Positions 44,532 to 57,561 of a stretch of 64,000 nucleotides of DNA are shown here, in pieces. The notes under the pieces are model-generated. The model did no database searches. It saw nothing but the letters and a program-made list of their open reading frames with translations, and was not told where the DNA came from. The stretch is from Echinarachnius parma (lineage: Eukaryota; Echinodermata; Echinoidea; Clypeasteroida; Echinarachniidae), in the NCBI GenBank assembly GCA_037951105.1, contig JBAMJV010007487.1, positions 278,967 through 342,966 on the forward strand, written 5' to 3'. Every line of letters begins with the position of its first letter. Positions within the stretch are counted from its first letter, which is position 1. The position numbers and the translations under genes were made by a program.

Positions 44532-44687
44532 TGGGCGCCGTTTCATAATATTTTTCCAATTGTTGTAAGTGTCCAATTATTGAAACTACTGTGGCAACAG
44601 CCAATCTGTATCAAGCATTTTAGCTTACAATAGTTACAATAATTGGATACTTACAACAATGGAAAAAAGTTTTATGAAACGGCCCAC
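44532..44687. mobile_element. MITE with TTTCATAA ends (same family as 173-1535)
   Basis: Ends TGGGCGCCGTTTCAT and ATGAAACGGCCCA, with the internal inverted pair 'caattgttgtaagtgtcc' / 'ggatacttacaacaat'. The + frame at 44643-44858 begins inside it and is not a gene. 44690-45205 shows nothing. Confidence 0.8.
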
Positions 44688-45208
44688 ATTTTAAACCTGC
44701 AGAATTATCCATGTTCATTCTTATTCACTGCAGGATTGTTTGCTAATGATTTATTTCAATCCTTATGGTATAATGATTCATTCCATTTTGTGTCAAGTCT
44801 TGTAAATCAAAGAGTCTTGAACATGTTATATCACAAGAATGTTCACATAAAGGCCTGAATTCCCATTAGCGGGTTATGTATAGCACTTGATATTAAGTTT
44901 GCATTGTCATTCCATTTTATCAGTCCTTGGGCTAAATTTAACCAACAAAATTAATTTAATATTATCAACCTTATGTTGAATTTTAGCCATAGGTTAAAGA
45001 TAATTGAAGGTTAGTTATGATCTTTGAAAGATAATTGCTGTCATTATGTATTTTCATGGAGGAGAATATAAGAAATAAGAAAGCGATCATTATAGCTTTT
45101 GAAGCAATCTCAAATGCTTTCTTAATTAGTGACTAAACAGATTATTAATTGAGTATTAAAGTGATTATGATAACATGTGACATTGTACTATTAGCAGTAA
45201 TGAGCAGT

Positions 45209-45301
45209 TTAACCCGTTGAGGACTAATTGATTTTGCCATAACATGTATTCTTCACAGACCCTTGCCCGAGTATTTACAGGGACCAGTTCTTAATGGGTA
45301 A
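45209..45301. mobile_element. Family A TTAA MITE
   Basis: Begins TTAACCCGTTGAGGACTA and ends CAGTTCTTAATGGGTAA. The core 'ataacatgtattcttcacagaccc' matches the family. Confidence 0.75.
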
Positions 45302-45460
45302 ATGAACATGACAGATAGTTCAATAGCTGTACTACCTACATGTACATTAATGGTTGGCATTATATTCTATGTAGCCATCAAAGACAGACCTTTTCTATTG
45401 AATTGATGGAGTTGATTGAGTGACATACTTTTCATGAACTGTAATGGTAGAGAGTTAACT

Positions 45461-45625
45461 ACAGTTAAACCTCTCTTGGCAGACACCATTCTATATCAGC
45501 CCGGCTATAATGCCCATTGAAAGTGATCCCCTGTAAAGAAAACATTATGGAACCTGTTTATAGAGGTCACCTGTCTACAGTTGCCACTTTTCTTGTTTCC
45601 CTTAGGTGGTCACTGTACACAGTAA
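45461..45625. mobile_element. Short Tigger-like MITE
   Basis: Starts tACAGTTAAACCTCT and contains 'tagaggtcacctgtctacag' and 'cttgtttcccttaggtggtcac', a diverged version of the ends of the 32494-33863 element without its interior. The right terminus is uncertain. Confidence 0.55.
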
Positions 45626-45737
45626 AATAGGTGTACTTGATTAAGTGGAGAAAAATTACATATGAAATATGATAAATGCTTGGTCAAATACTAGTACCCC
45701 TTTTTATAACAAGTGAACCCCTTTAAATGTTGCCCCA

Positions 45738-46680
45738 TTAACCCGTTCCCTTTGAGATTCTGAAATCTCCATAGACTTTGTACACAACCCACCAGGTTCC
45801 CATAGTCATGGGGTTTAATAAGTGGAGATCACTGTAATGATGTTTTTTTAGTATCCTGTTTGTGGTTGTTATTCTTCTCAGAATAGACCCATTGATTGAA
45901 TGGTAATACTTGGTATAACCTACATGTAATACTTTTATGAAGCAGGTTTGAGGCATATGAACCCATTGCCTGGGGGACCTGGTTGGTCCTGTATTAACTT
46001 TATGGGATTATCTACAGTAGCAGGGAGCAGGTTAACTCCCTCCCTTCAAGAACCAGGAATCCCCATTGACTTTGTGCATAGCCCACCCAGTTCCGTAAGC
46101 AATGAGAAAACCTGTTCAGGTCCCAGCAATTGTACAGGCTTTAGACTATGCATGAAGAACACATGTTATACCAAAATCAAATGTATTCTAACAGATTAAC
46201 CCTTTGCCTATGTGAACCTGGTGCATCACATATTAACTCTATGGAAATGTCAAAATCAAGGAATATGTTTATTAACTGTGGATTACACAATGTTGTAGGC
46301 AAGTGGTTTAGTGAAGTTCATAGGATGGTTGGACAATCTATAAGGTTTTATCCTTGGTAATTAGAGCGTGAAATCTGCTAAGCAGATGTTATGGGCTTAA
46401 TTCTGGGGATAGAAGTAGAACAACCTTTAAAGTGCAACATGTGTCAGTGTATTCATTCTTGGTCCTTTTAACCCATTGCCTATGGGAAGATGGTGGGTCA
46501 TGTACAAAGTCTGTGTGGATTTCAGGACCTCAAAGGGAGCTGGTTAACATGTACTGCACCTAATAGACTCTGGTAATTGGTTAGTTAACACAGTACAGAC
46601 CCCAGCATACACAGCAGGTTGAAATCTATTGAGAATGTGTGTTATACCACAATCAGTTGTCTTTTATGGGTTAACTGCCA
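45738..46680. mobile_element. Mixed trains of family A and D TTAA MITEs
   Basis: Repeated 'ttaacccattgcctatggga' and 'acctggtgggtcatgtacaa' units (family D, about 76-80 bp) alternate with family A units (about 88 bp). Junction TTAAs lie at about 46032, 46108 (degraded) and 46196, then 46469 and 46546, with further units to 46673. The short frames in this interval are composed of these repeats. Confidence 0.6.
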
Positions 46681-47074
46681 TTTATTGATCAGCTCATGTA
46701 TATTGTTATGGTTTTAGGTTATCATAATTCCATTTAGCATGTATGTATTACTCTTTAATGGACAGTGGTGATTGATTGATTACTGTAGTAAACTGAGTCA
46801 TATACATCTGAGGATGGGTGATATAGGAAATGTGCGCTATGCCTAAATCGAGTTGTCTTCAATGTGTTAATGGGCCATTTATAGATCAACTCACATATAT
46901 TGTCATGGTTTTATAGGTTATCATGATTCCCTTTTCAGTAGTTTTTGATATATCACACATAAAAATTAAAAAAAGGTGTAAGGGCACTTTTATCACAGGA
47001 GGCTGATTTTTGTTTTGGCCTAAACTAAACCCTTCTGGTTTTTTACTCTTTAACTTTGCCTGATATGACCTGAT

Positions 47075-47305
47075 TTATAATAATAATAATATCCATTTTT
47101 ATATAGCGCTTTATCACCGAAGTCCCAAAGCGCATGGAGCATTATTACCTTGGCTTTAGCCGAGCTACCATGATGGGGCGCTCAAGCATTTCAAGGAATA
47201 AATTCCTGCCAAGTACCCATTTACTACACCTGGGTTGAGAGCAGCAAATGTAGATAAAGTGTCTTGCTGAAAGACACGTGCCGCGACTGGGAATCGAACC
47301 TGTTG
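47075..47305 (-). mobile_element. tRNA-derived SINE, reverse orientation, head incomplete
   Basis: On the minus strand: B-box-like GGTTCGATTCCCAG, then 'ctttcagcaagacacttta', 'gctgctctcaacccagg' and 'taaatgggtac', ending in 'gcgctatataaaaatgg' and an ATT-repeat tail (the ataataataat run at 47078). Same family as 38811-39150. Confidence 0.8.
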
Positions 47306-47309
47306 CTTA

Positions 47310-48946
47310 ATAGATTTTGTAATACCCCATTAAGTTCATGCAGAACCTACCAGGTTTCAGTAGGCAATGATGAGTTTGCCTAAAAATTATTTACCCCAAA
47401 ATGTGATGGATTTACAAAATGTTTATATAATTATTTTGTATATACTATCATTTGAATATCCTTTATATGCATTGATGAACAAACTTCTATCATTCCAGAT
47501 AATTACATACTCTCCTGAATAGATATTTTAAGTATTTTTATTCCATCATATTAAAAAGATATGTGATGTTAATTGCAAACAAATGATTTAAACATTCTGT
47601 TCCTGAGATTCAGCTTGTGTATCTTGTGTTAACTTGTGTCTTGGTGTCTGATAAGGTTTGGTTGTATTTTTTGACAAATGTCAGTGTGTAAGTTTTTAAG
47701 TTGATTTATATCTCATTAAAATTGCCTTATCCTGCAATTTTGATTGTTGCAAATGTCGAAAAAGAAGGGATTTATGTTTAATTCAAGTTTTCCTGTGTGT
47801 CTTGGTGTATAATCAGATTTGATGAAATTGTTATCAAAGTTAGGTTGCAAGTTGCTATTAACTTTTGATACGTGTGTTGTGTTATTGCCTCAAGTTACAT
47901 TGTTGCAGATGTCTTGAAAGACCTTGTGGGTTGCATATTCACTCTGGGAATTGTACAATCTAGCAGTGAACAAGTTAAATGTTTGTTGCAGTGAAAATAA
48001 ACATAGTTCATACAATAACTATAATACCATCGCTTTGATATTAAGTGATCTAAAAGATCAATTATATTTTCAAATCCATTGTAATTTAACATCTCTTTAT
48101 TGGTTATATTTTATAATGTGATTTTTACTTCAAGTGTGATTCTTTATTGAATTGAAATGAAATATTTTATATATAATCTTAATTGTATACTTTATATAGC
48201 TTCATTAACTATTGCTTTCCTTCCTTAGAACTATTCATTATTATTCAAAATAAAAGTGATACAAATGTAGTTTATTTCCTACGATTCATTTTGTGTACCA
48301 TGAGTCTTAGCAGTTAATACAGATGGAGAGTGTTGGTAATGTGCGTGTGTTTGTGTACCAGGTTATCCATGTGGAATGCTCCTAAGGGACTAAAATTTTG
48401 CACATTATAATGTGAATTGAATGTGTGTGTATACAGTTACAATTGCAATACCCCTAATAATAAGTGCTCATGAAGTTGTCTGATTGACTATATTAATCAC
48501 TTTATGAATGGTGTGAAAGCATTGTAGATGTTATTTGATATAAAGATAAATATTTGTTCTTTCCCAGCCAACATGAATGCCTCTGTAAAGTATCGAGGTG
48601 GGTGATCTAATACATCTATCACAAATAAAATACCAGATTGGTGTTGAAATTTGTATGAAGTTAAATGTTGAATCTGTGTCGGCTTACATTCATGTCTCCA
48701 CAAAGTGCTTATAAAAGAAGATGATTTATACACATTGAGCGTTGTATGAATAATGAACAACATTATTCAATTCAAACACATGTAATGTTGAATAGTACCT
48801 GAAAAGAAGATAATCAAACATATTGACCGCTATTGACATGATATAAAACAACTTGTTAATATAAAGTAAAATGTTGAATCATGCCGTCTTACATACACTT
48901 ATTAATGTAGGGAATTTTGGGGCAAACATACATAGCGTATGTTCAA
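47310..48946. other. AT-rich intergenic stretch, no feature seen
   Basis: No gene, array or element recognised. A family D fragment may lie at 47325-47370. Confidence 0.4.
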
Positions 48947-49244
48947 CCCTGCCGGAAAGAACACACTCATCCACAGTGTGAACACAGTGTGAACACAGTG
49001 TGAACACAGTGTGGACTGCAATGTTAAATTTGAGCATTTTCACCGTGTGAACGCCAACTCACACTGTGAACACACTGAAATTGCTGAGATACACAGTGTG
49101 AGCGCACCTTTTTACACAATGTGAGCGCAGGCAATTCCACACTGTGGCGATAGTTCCCTCAGTGTGTTCACAGTGTGTTCACAGTGTGGTCACAGTGTGG
49201 TCACAGTGTACACACTGTGGATGAGTGTGTTCTTTCCGGCAGGG
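48947..49244. mobile_element. 298-bp MITE built of CACAGTGTG motifs
   Basis: The terminal inverted repeats CCCTGCCGGAAAGAACACAC and its complement (ending GGCAGGG at 49244) extend about 40 bp. Just inside are four tandem CACAGTGTGAA units on the left and GTTCACAGTGTG / GTCACAGTGTG units on the right. The motif CACAGTGTG or CACACTGTG occurs more than a dozen times. No clear target duplication. Confidence 0.85.
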
Positions 49245-50560
49245 AAACCTGTTGTCTGTCTAGCTTTCACTCTGATGATCGCTCTTCTTTAAGTCTTGCA
49301 CTGCTGGTGGTGAAGATTCGCGCAATACAGTTAACAATGAAATAATGTATTTGCTTTACCTCTCGCATGTTTTGGGTTAAATCGGTTCCTTTAGATTTTT
49401 TCTTGTAAGATGGTGCTGATAAGTGAGGAAAATGTTGAATGTGTGCCAACATAGCTTTGATTAAACATATAGGAGAAAGAACATTGATTAGAGGTAGAAT
49501 AGAAAGGAGAATTATTGCATTAATGTGCGACGAGGATGTGTAATCTACCCTTGAGGCTACGCGTAAAGTGGGTGAGTATCAGGGGAGGCATAGACATCGA
49601 CTCAAATCTGGGATAAAACGTGGAGCATCAAATGGATGATCAACAAGGGAGCAACAATGATCGACGACAAAACTGGGCTAAAAACGTGGGGAAGATGAAA
49701 TTCTGGTTGATGATCTCTTTCAGTGTTTGTCTGTCCGACTCCATCCTCTCCACACCAGCCGAGTTTCATGCCGCTGCATCTAAATGTGCTTCCGTTTGGC
49801 AACCATGGTTATTGAGCAATCGGGGGAAAACTTCCCTCTGGAAAAGAAAATCCCAGTGATCGCAGCCAAACTAGAATATAAAGAGGATTATAATGACATC
49901 CTTCTGGAAAAGAGATCAAATAGCAGACACACTTATTGAATCAAAAGAATGGTAAAATCCCCGCTTGGTATGAAAAAAGGAGTAACACTCTGCCTTTAGA
50001 AGAACAATTTCTGTGACGTAAGATTGAATAAAGATAATTACAAATATAACGCTAGACAATAATTGTATTGTATATTGAACCATAATAAAGCAGAAGTAGT
50101 TAAACCATATAATCCCCAGTAATTCAATACAAATTTTGCGTTGTGAAGTCAGATCTAGATTATCCCAATATAATCGATCTATTTCCTAGGTTCCTTCGAT
50201 AACTTAAGATAAAAAGAATGAAGTCTCTAAAGAAAGAAAGACGAGTCATGATATTAATGCAGCAATGGGCAATGATGAGGAAGCGAAAGTAAGAAAACCA
50301 TGCATGTAACCCCCATCATCACGATCAGCTCCTTGCATTATGACGTCATACCTACATTATCCCAAATGCCCAAAGTTCGTCTTTCATCTTGACGTCAGAT
50401 CCCTTTTGATTAATCGATTCATTATAAAAGCACCAGGGTATTTAGTAATCTGAGCCCCCCCCCCCCTTCCCCCATGCAGCGCCGTTTGATTCATCATGGC
50501 CGCCATTTCTAAACTTTAATATAGGCCTATCAAACATATTATTATTGCCGTGTGCATTTC
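49245..50560. other. Intergenic stretch without recognisable feature
   Basis: Short frames on both strands at 49267-49859 overlap each other antiparallel and show no homology that I recognise. A C run is at 50457-50466. Confidence 0.4.
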
Positions 50561-50569
50561 GAACCCCTT

Positions 50570-52160
50570 TCACTGGACCTGATAGTGGGTATAACCCATC
50601 CATGGAGGAACTTCAATTTTATCAGCGTTGGCTTTGTTTTATTCTCTACCATAATTACCTTCATGGTACAGACTGTCAACAGAAATGATTTCCGTGAGTT
50701 CCGTTAAATTAGTCAAAATCAAAAGACTATAGTGCGTTTCAATTCTGATTCTGCCAAATTCGTGATCAAAATTCCTTACAAGCATCGCATTACAGAACGT
50801 ACTATATATTGAGTATTATGGGTCCCTGCGAATCATTCAAAACTTCTAGCTTGTGGGTTTAAAACCCGATCCTGAAAATTCATGACCAATATTACTTGAA
50901 ATACCCCATGATTGAGCTTTTATTAATTTTCTTTGCGGCATATTTAGTCCATTTTCTCTCATTCAGATTTACCTTCTGACTGAAAAACAGAATGATTCGG
51001 TTGATTCCTTAAAAGTATTCAAAGTCAAACGGATAATAGCTAGATCCCGCCGTTATGTTTGATAAAATTTGTTCTAGTGGGCTTACAAAAGGTTGGCATT
51101 TTGGACATTTTGGAGGCTCGATACTTCGAGAGGGGTGGTGAAGCAAGTGGTCTACGTCCGAGCTTTCTCAACCTTCACGGAAAAGATACGGGGGAGGGTG
51201 TGAGTAGGGGGGGGGGGGGGGGGGGGGAGGGGCGATACAAGCTACCGAAATGTATTCACCACACATACATAATTACATTTCTGACTGCAAAAAGTGCTTT
51301 CAATATGGGCCCCTTAAACTATTCAAAATCACTGTATAGTCTTAAAATTTGACTGAGCACACCAAATTCATGGCAGTGATTTAAACGACGAGATGTTGGA
51401 ACTTCAGTTTTTGACGGCGTCTTGATTTCTTTTCCCCTCCATGTAGATTCAACCAAAAACGACTTATAGTTCTAGGTGTCCCTTCAAATAATTCAAAATC
51501 ATTACAGTTGGTGAAATCGTGACTCAGCACACTAATATCACGACAATGACTTCCTAAACAACTCCATCATCCCACGTTGGCGGAACTTAAGTCTTATCGG
51601 CGGCGCCCCCCCCCCCCCCCCCCCGTTGACATTTCCTTTTTGACATTAAACTGAAAATGCTACTATATTATGGGTCCCATTAAAAATACCTGTAGTTTTT
51701 AAGAACCGTACAGAGCATGCCAAATACCTAACAATATTATAAGCCACATCATGGTGGGAACCTTATTTTCCGGACGGTGTATATATAATGTTGATTCTCA
51801 ACCATACAGATTCAAGTTCCGACTGTAAAAAGGACTGGCTGTATGTTTCCCCGTATATCATTTACAATATTTGTTTTTGTTTTTAATGACTTTTGTTTTA
51901 TTCTTTATTTTAACCGTTCGTTTTCAAATTATATTGGGGTAAAACTATTGAGGCACACGAACCCTGTAACCCTCTCCCGTAGCTACACCACTGGATTCTT
52001 CCCAGACAAAATCGGACTGAATTTTACGATTCCTTTACAACAAAATAAGAACAATCAGTAGGATGTTTAAAACCCAAACCCTCCAAATCTCTGACAATGA
52101 CTCAAATACCGCATGACGGAACTTGAGTTTCTGGCGGTTTTCTTTTATTCCCGCTGCAGG
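50570..52160 (+). repeat. Diverged tandem array, about 190-bp period, with poly-G/C runs
   Basis: Recurrent phrases 'cattcaaaatcactatag', 'gagcacaccaaattcatgac', 'ggcggaacttgagttttcgg' and 'cgattctcaaccatacagattc' occur near 50609, 50830, 51310, 51398, 51490, 51589, 51670, 51750 and 52117. Runs of about 20 G (51209-51228) and about 19 C (51606-51624) occur inside. Old and diverged; no coding. Confidence 0.5.
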
Positions 52161-52329
52161 CCTTACAGAGGACTGATCTCTGGGCTGATTGCCCGGGGCA
52201 GCTCGGGGCCCGATACTATTAGAACATGCCTAGGGGTAATCTGAATCACTTATCTCACAAAATGATCCTGAATCGAATGTCTTTACCCATTATCTGCACG
52301 AATGCTCGCAATCACGTGAGAAGTAATTC

Positions 52330-52803
52330 GGAGTGACGATAAACGCACACATGATCACACGCACAGACACACACAAACATTCATATTCACACACACGCAC
52401 ACACACATATATTGAAAAGTCACACACATATTCACGCATGCACAAGAGCACATACACGCACGAACATTCATTTACATAGGCTACATACAGTCCCACATAC
52501 ACGCACACATACACGCACATGCACGCATTAACGAGTACATACATTTTCACACACACTCTCTCCCACTCATACACATATATACACACACGCTCACGCACAT
52601 ACGCCTACTTTCCTTTTCACACTTATATTAACACACGCCCATTATAACACATGTATGCCGAGTATAACATATCTGGTTATCTAAGGTAGATGTTGACTGA
52701 TTACAAAACGAGTTTCTTAATCACAGGGCACGCACACGCAAAACACACATGCACACACGCACGCACGCAGGCATTCACGCGCACACACACACATGCGCGC
52801 ACA

Positions 52804-52851
<48 letters not shown>

Positions 52852-53045
52852 CACGCACACACACGTACGCACACGCACGCACACGCACGCACACGTACGC
52901 ACGCACGCACACGCACGCACACGCGCACACACACGCACACACACGCACACTTACATACAAGCAAACACAAACTCGCAAACACATACAGACATGTTACACG
53001 TACAAACCAGCACAAACGAACATACACATTGACGCACACAGCGGA
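52330..53045. repeat. (CA)n-rich microsatellite region
   Basis: 700 bp of imperfect CA/CGCA/TACA repeats, with a near-pure (AC)n core at 52808-52860 and an ACGCACGC-rich part to about 52960. All overlapping long frames (poly His-Thr on +, poly Cys-Val on -) are artefacts of the repeat. Confidence 0.95.
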
Positions 53046-53840
53046 AGACAAACTCTAAATGATGCGGTTTGACGTGAGATGATTGATTTCGACGGCAGTT
53101 TTTGATGTTTATTTCCTTCAATTTTCACAGAGCTTTTTCATCTTAAAGAATATTTGGGGCTTTCTGTTGATAAAGATTTCTCGGAGGTTTGAGGTTTTCA
53201 AAGATTTGACGGGGGCTCCAGTGACCTTGACCTTTCAGAGTGATGCGGACTGGTGTTGAGGTTAATCCCACCCTACTTGACGCGGAGGACCCGAGAGTTG
53301 TTTAGACAGGGCATTATGGAAATCTGACTCTCGATTATTGAAATCCGGCTTCCCTCACTGCCAGCCGCCACTGAAAGCTGTCTTCCGTATCTCAATGTGA
53401 CCTTTAAAGGTAGTTAGGAGTCGTAAATTCGATGCGCGGCGCCATTTTGCGAACGCTGTGCGCACTGTGCGTAAGACACATCAGTGTTATAAACGAGTGG
53501 TTGGTTTGTTTATTCATAATTCGATGCTCAGTGTTATGCAGTGCGCACAAATAACTAGCCTAGCTCAAACTGGTGATCGGTGCTGGTGACCAGCTGGTGC
53601 ATAACATCCACACTGTCACACACACGATAATATTTCAATAGACTGGATCGGCGCGTCAGAAGGCGCATCAGAAGGCGCTTTTTGGACCAGTGTGCTCACG
53701 TGAGGCGCCATAATGTTGTCTATGCTGCAGAGCGCTTTCACCAGGCAAATTAAAGGGTTGTTTGTGTGGTGCTTACGTACGATTCAAGCCTGGGCTTGGA
53801 GATATGGCGCTGCCATTTCCAAATTTGACGACGCATTTGC
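53046..53840. other. Intergenic stretch without recognisable feature
   Basis: Slightly more CpG than the surroundings (53425-53480 and 53640-53700). No gene, splice pattern or repeat family was recognised. Confidence 0.35.
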
Positions 53841-53845
53841 GCTAA

Positions 53846-54227
53846 AGAGATCTAGTAACATTGTTGACATTTTAAAAAAGTGATGAATGGTTGATATACA
53901 ATGTATATTGCTGTTATCTGATATGTCCACTGGGTATTGTGTGAACATTTCGAGTTAAATGGACGTTAGATATGGCTGAGTAATGAGCAAAATGCAAAGT
54001 GATACTCACTAACTCATTGCACTGACTTTGTACAGGGTTACGACTATCCAGTGGATTGTTTAACATCTGAACATTTCAATCGTAAATATCTTTTTAACAA
54101 AAGAGAAATTCGAAAAAAAGAAACCTGTCGCATGCTTCTATTGTTAATACGAACACACTAAGGTATGAGGGAACCGCTAGAATTCCAATTGGACTTTTGA
54201 GACTTTGGACAATGTTACTAGATCCCT
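53846..54227. mobile_element. TTAA MITE, family B, 382 bp
   Basis: Left CTAA (53842-53845, degraded TTAA) with AGAGATCTAGTAAC; right GTTACTAGATCCCT with TTAA 54228-54231. Nearly collinear with 7168-7545. A fragment of the same family occurs at about 55245-55375. Confidence 0.85.
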
Positions 54228-54231
54228 TTAA

Positions 54232-55660
54232 ATACATTCTTTGGTACCGGTTTCTTTAGAAAAGTTATTTGTCTTTTCGTGGGTGTTTTTATTCGTTAAA
54301 CTTAAACCCTCTTTGAGTGCCGAAATAAATTGCATAGGTCCACTTAACCCCTATATGTTAGTTCCGTACGCCATATTTAATTACAAATAATTATGTCTAT
54401 AGTGTGCATCCAGGAACATAACGAGAGATATCATTCATGTGACTAGACCCGACCATGGCACTCACAGGGTTAGATTGTTTGTCAAAAGCTTTTTCCAAAT
54501 TTAAACTTGAACTCATTACATCGAGATTCATGGATCTGTTCAAAATATGTCGGGGATTCTTTATAAATTATTCTGCGCGTCATTTTATTTTATAATCCAG
54601 AGTCAAATGTATTTGAAGCCTTTTCTTTATGTATGATTCTTCTTTCGCAAACTCTTCACAGTAGATTGAAGCATCATCCGCCATTATTGGAGTATTAAGC
54701 ATGGGTGTGGGCGAGGGCGTTGAACGCATCCAAACTGGTTACAAACTTTTGTTTGTCATCATTTCTATATGATACGCAAGTCTACAACGTCATTGACCAG
54801 TGCTAATCGGTCAGAATTATGCATGTTGTTTGCAAATGTCACACTTATCATGGTCAGACATCTATATCCTTCAAATAAATCAGAATCAAGTCAACCGTGA
54901 CTTAAGACAAGTCAATCAAGCAGAAACCCGTACCGATAAAGAGGGTGATCTTATAACGCGACAGAACAACATTAACTTGTTGACGAGTGAAAAAAGTGAT
55001 GAGTGCACTAACTGTTTACACGGCTTAAATTATCGGGTTTGAAGGTCCACAGCGTGACCAGTAGGCCACGTACACCGCTGATGGTCAGTATGGTCTCATT
55101 GTATTTATAACTCTCAAACTCACCCAAACCCTAATCCTAGTGACGTTGCGTGACATCACGATATGAATATTCATTATCGATCTGGAGGTAGACCTGGAGG
55201 TGTACTCCAAACAACGCATCCTAAATTATCCCGCAGACAGATGAACATCTGAACACTTCAATAATAAATATCTTTTGAACGAAATGGAAATTTGTAAAAC
55301 CGAAACCTGTCCCGTGGTTTTATTGTTAATATGAATATTATAAGGTAGTATGTTTTGAGGAGTTGGACAATCCCCTGAATCTCTCACCATTGATATATTA
55401 CGTGGTTAAATACGTACATAGATGTATCAGAAACAGAGGCGCGCACACCGCAGGATCCTACGCATTGTTTGTTTGTTTGTTTGTTTATTTCCGAAATCAC
55501 AACAATAAATACAGCAATGAAGTGCAACGGGGGATGACCCAATTCAGCAGAATTGAAAAACAGGGGGCATACAATAGTATAAGGGGGAGGGGGCATACAA
55601 TAGTATCCCCCGAATGTATGTTCTGGTCATGATTCGATTCTCCCCAGAATCCACCTACTG
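54232..55660. other. Intergenic stretch without supported gene
   Basis: The + frame 54800-55042 (80 codons) has normal composition but no recognised homology or context. A family B MITE fragment is at about 55245-55375, and a short (GTTT)n run at 55466-55486. Confidence 0.35.
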
Positions 55661-55865
55661 GTAGACATTGGTATAGCTACATGAGGGTACGGGGGAGGGG
55701 GGGGGGGGGGCACGGGGGCCATGTGACATGTGCCCCCCATAACTAGGCAGAAACAATAACAAACTTCAGTGTATAATAAAACATGAAGAAAAGTGTGCTC
55801 CAAATAACGGTCGTACCCCACCACCAATAAGCCCATGCTATTTCACTGCTAGTAAACCAAAACCA

Positions 55866-56008
55866 GGGGCCTGTTTCATTGAACATTTACATCATGATTG
55901 TACCTTCTGTGGCTGCACCATCAATACTTCATGTTGGATTGCCATTGATAAAAAAGTAACAATAATTGGACATTTGTAACAACTGACAACATATTATGAA
56001 ACAAGGCA
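55866..56008. mobile_element. MITE with TTTCATAA ends, third copy
   Basis: Ends GGGGCCTGTTTCAT and ATGAAACAAGGC; internal 'ataattggacatttgtaacaa' matches the family. Flanked on both sides by sequences with poly-G runs (about 55693-55710 and 56079-56092) and 'catgtgccccccataac' / 'gttcccccgagcccccat'. Confidence 0.7.
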
Positions 56009-56129
56009 TGTTGGGTACTCATCATGATAATATTATTAGTCCATATAATGTTTACCTTATGTTTATGCCAAATTATCGGGGGGGGGGGGGGGGAGGGGAC
56101 GTTCCCCCGAGCCCCCATTAGCTATGCCA

Positions 56130-57410
56130 CTGTCGCCTCCTCCACTCCTTTGTGTACGCAACCAATCATAAGGTTGCATATTCCCTTGCGATTTCTTGAG
56201 GGGACTGACATTATAACAGGCTTACCCTTGATCGAGCCCTTGTTGGCGTGATGATTAGGATTTGCGTATAACACGATAAGGTCATCTACTCACCTTTCGA
56301 TTCGGGTAGAATCATGGTTGTAACAAATATATAATGCAATGTTTTTTTCCAATACGGTTTGTATTTATTATTTATATGATTTGAATAAGAAAACTATGAC
56401 ATTTGATATATTCCTATACCCAAAGAAAGGAAACAATACATTATCAGTAACTGGTTAATTAAAAAAAGGTGTGCGTATTGTTCATAGTAACCGTTTCCTC
56501 TAGAATGATATAATTGATTAAGTTCAACTGTTTCCAATCAATATCAAGACTTGAGCTTGTCATCTAGGCCTTTTCCTGAGGAGGGAGGGGTGGTCAACAG
56601 GGTGCCTTTCATTTATGACAGGGGGCTCAAGGATGCACGACTTTTACAGTGCCTGAATAGCATACTTGCCGTTAAACTTGACAAGCAAAACGAAGAAAGG
56701 AAAGATAAGAAGAGAAATGGCCTTTACCATTAATTTTAGCTGCCGGTAAATGTTAATTTTGACCTCTTAAATGACATCAAAATATGTCATGATTTTGTGG
56801 AATAATGACGTTTTTACTTTCCCATACACATGCACGCATTGTTGATGTGGGCACTTTGTGTGCACAGAACATCATTGTGGGGGAACGTTCCCCCAGCCCC
56901 CAAGTCCCCCTACCCCTAACCCTCGTAACATTTCCGGCTATTAATTTGGCGTTGAGGGGCAATCATCTGCATTTAAAAAAAAACCGCTTATCAATAATTA
57001 TTTATATAGTAGTAGTAATTTGTAATTACTTACAGTTAGATCTAAATAAGCTTGTTTTTTGTTTTAATTTTCCCTAATGTACCTATCAAATTAATTGACC
57101 CATTCAACTAAATCAAGTACAGGTTCACGCTAATGATTTTGCTGATGAAGGCTTACACACGATAACAATCAATTTCATGGTCAAATGCACAATACAAACT
57201 ATTATTAATTGTCCAAAGCTGTTTTGATCGCCTTTTGCAAATGGGAACAATTAGTATTAAAAGCCTGTATAAATAGATAAGAAGACAATTAGTATAACAC
57301 ACTATCCGCCCATCAATTATTTGCCAATCCAAACCTTCGAAATGCATTTGCAAGTTTTTGATCAACGCATAGTAATAAGTTGCTTTAGTATTTTCGTCAA
57401 GCGAACATTA
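56130..57410. other. Intergenic stretch without recognisable feature
   Basis: No gene supported. The short phrase 'gggaacgttcccccagcccc' at 56881-56900 echoes 'gacgttcccccgagccccca' at 56098-56117, suggesting related degenerate MITEs. Confidence 0.35.
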
Positions 57411-57561
57411 TTCCACATCCACCGTATAGTCAGGTTCACTATGTCGAAATTTTAGCTTTTGTAAACTTTTTTTTGGGATTTGTAAACCTATACATTTTTG
57501 AAATCTGTATTGTATAAGAAGTCAGAAAACCAATGTTTACAATTTGCCGGAAGCATTTATG

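Noticed and set aside
52690-53072. Open frames of about 70-122 codons on both strands
   Set aside because: Made only of CA-repeat codons (His-Thr or Cys-Val); low-complexity artefact.
54800-55042. 80-codon + frame with normal amino acid composition
   Set aside because: No homology recognised, no splice or promoter context; length is within chance expectation.
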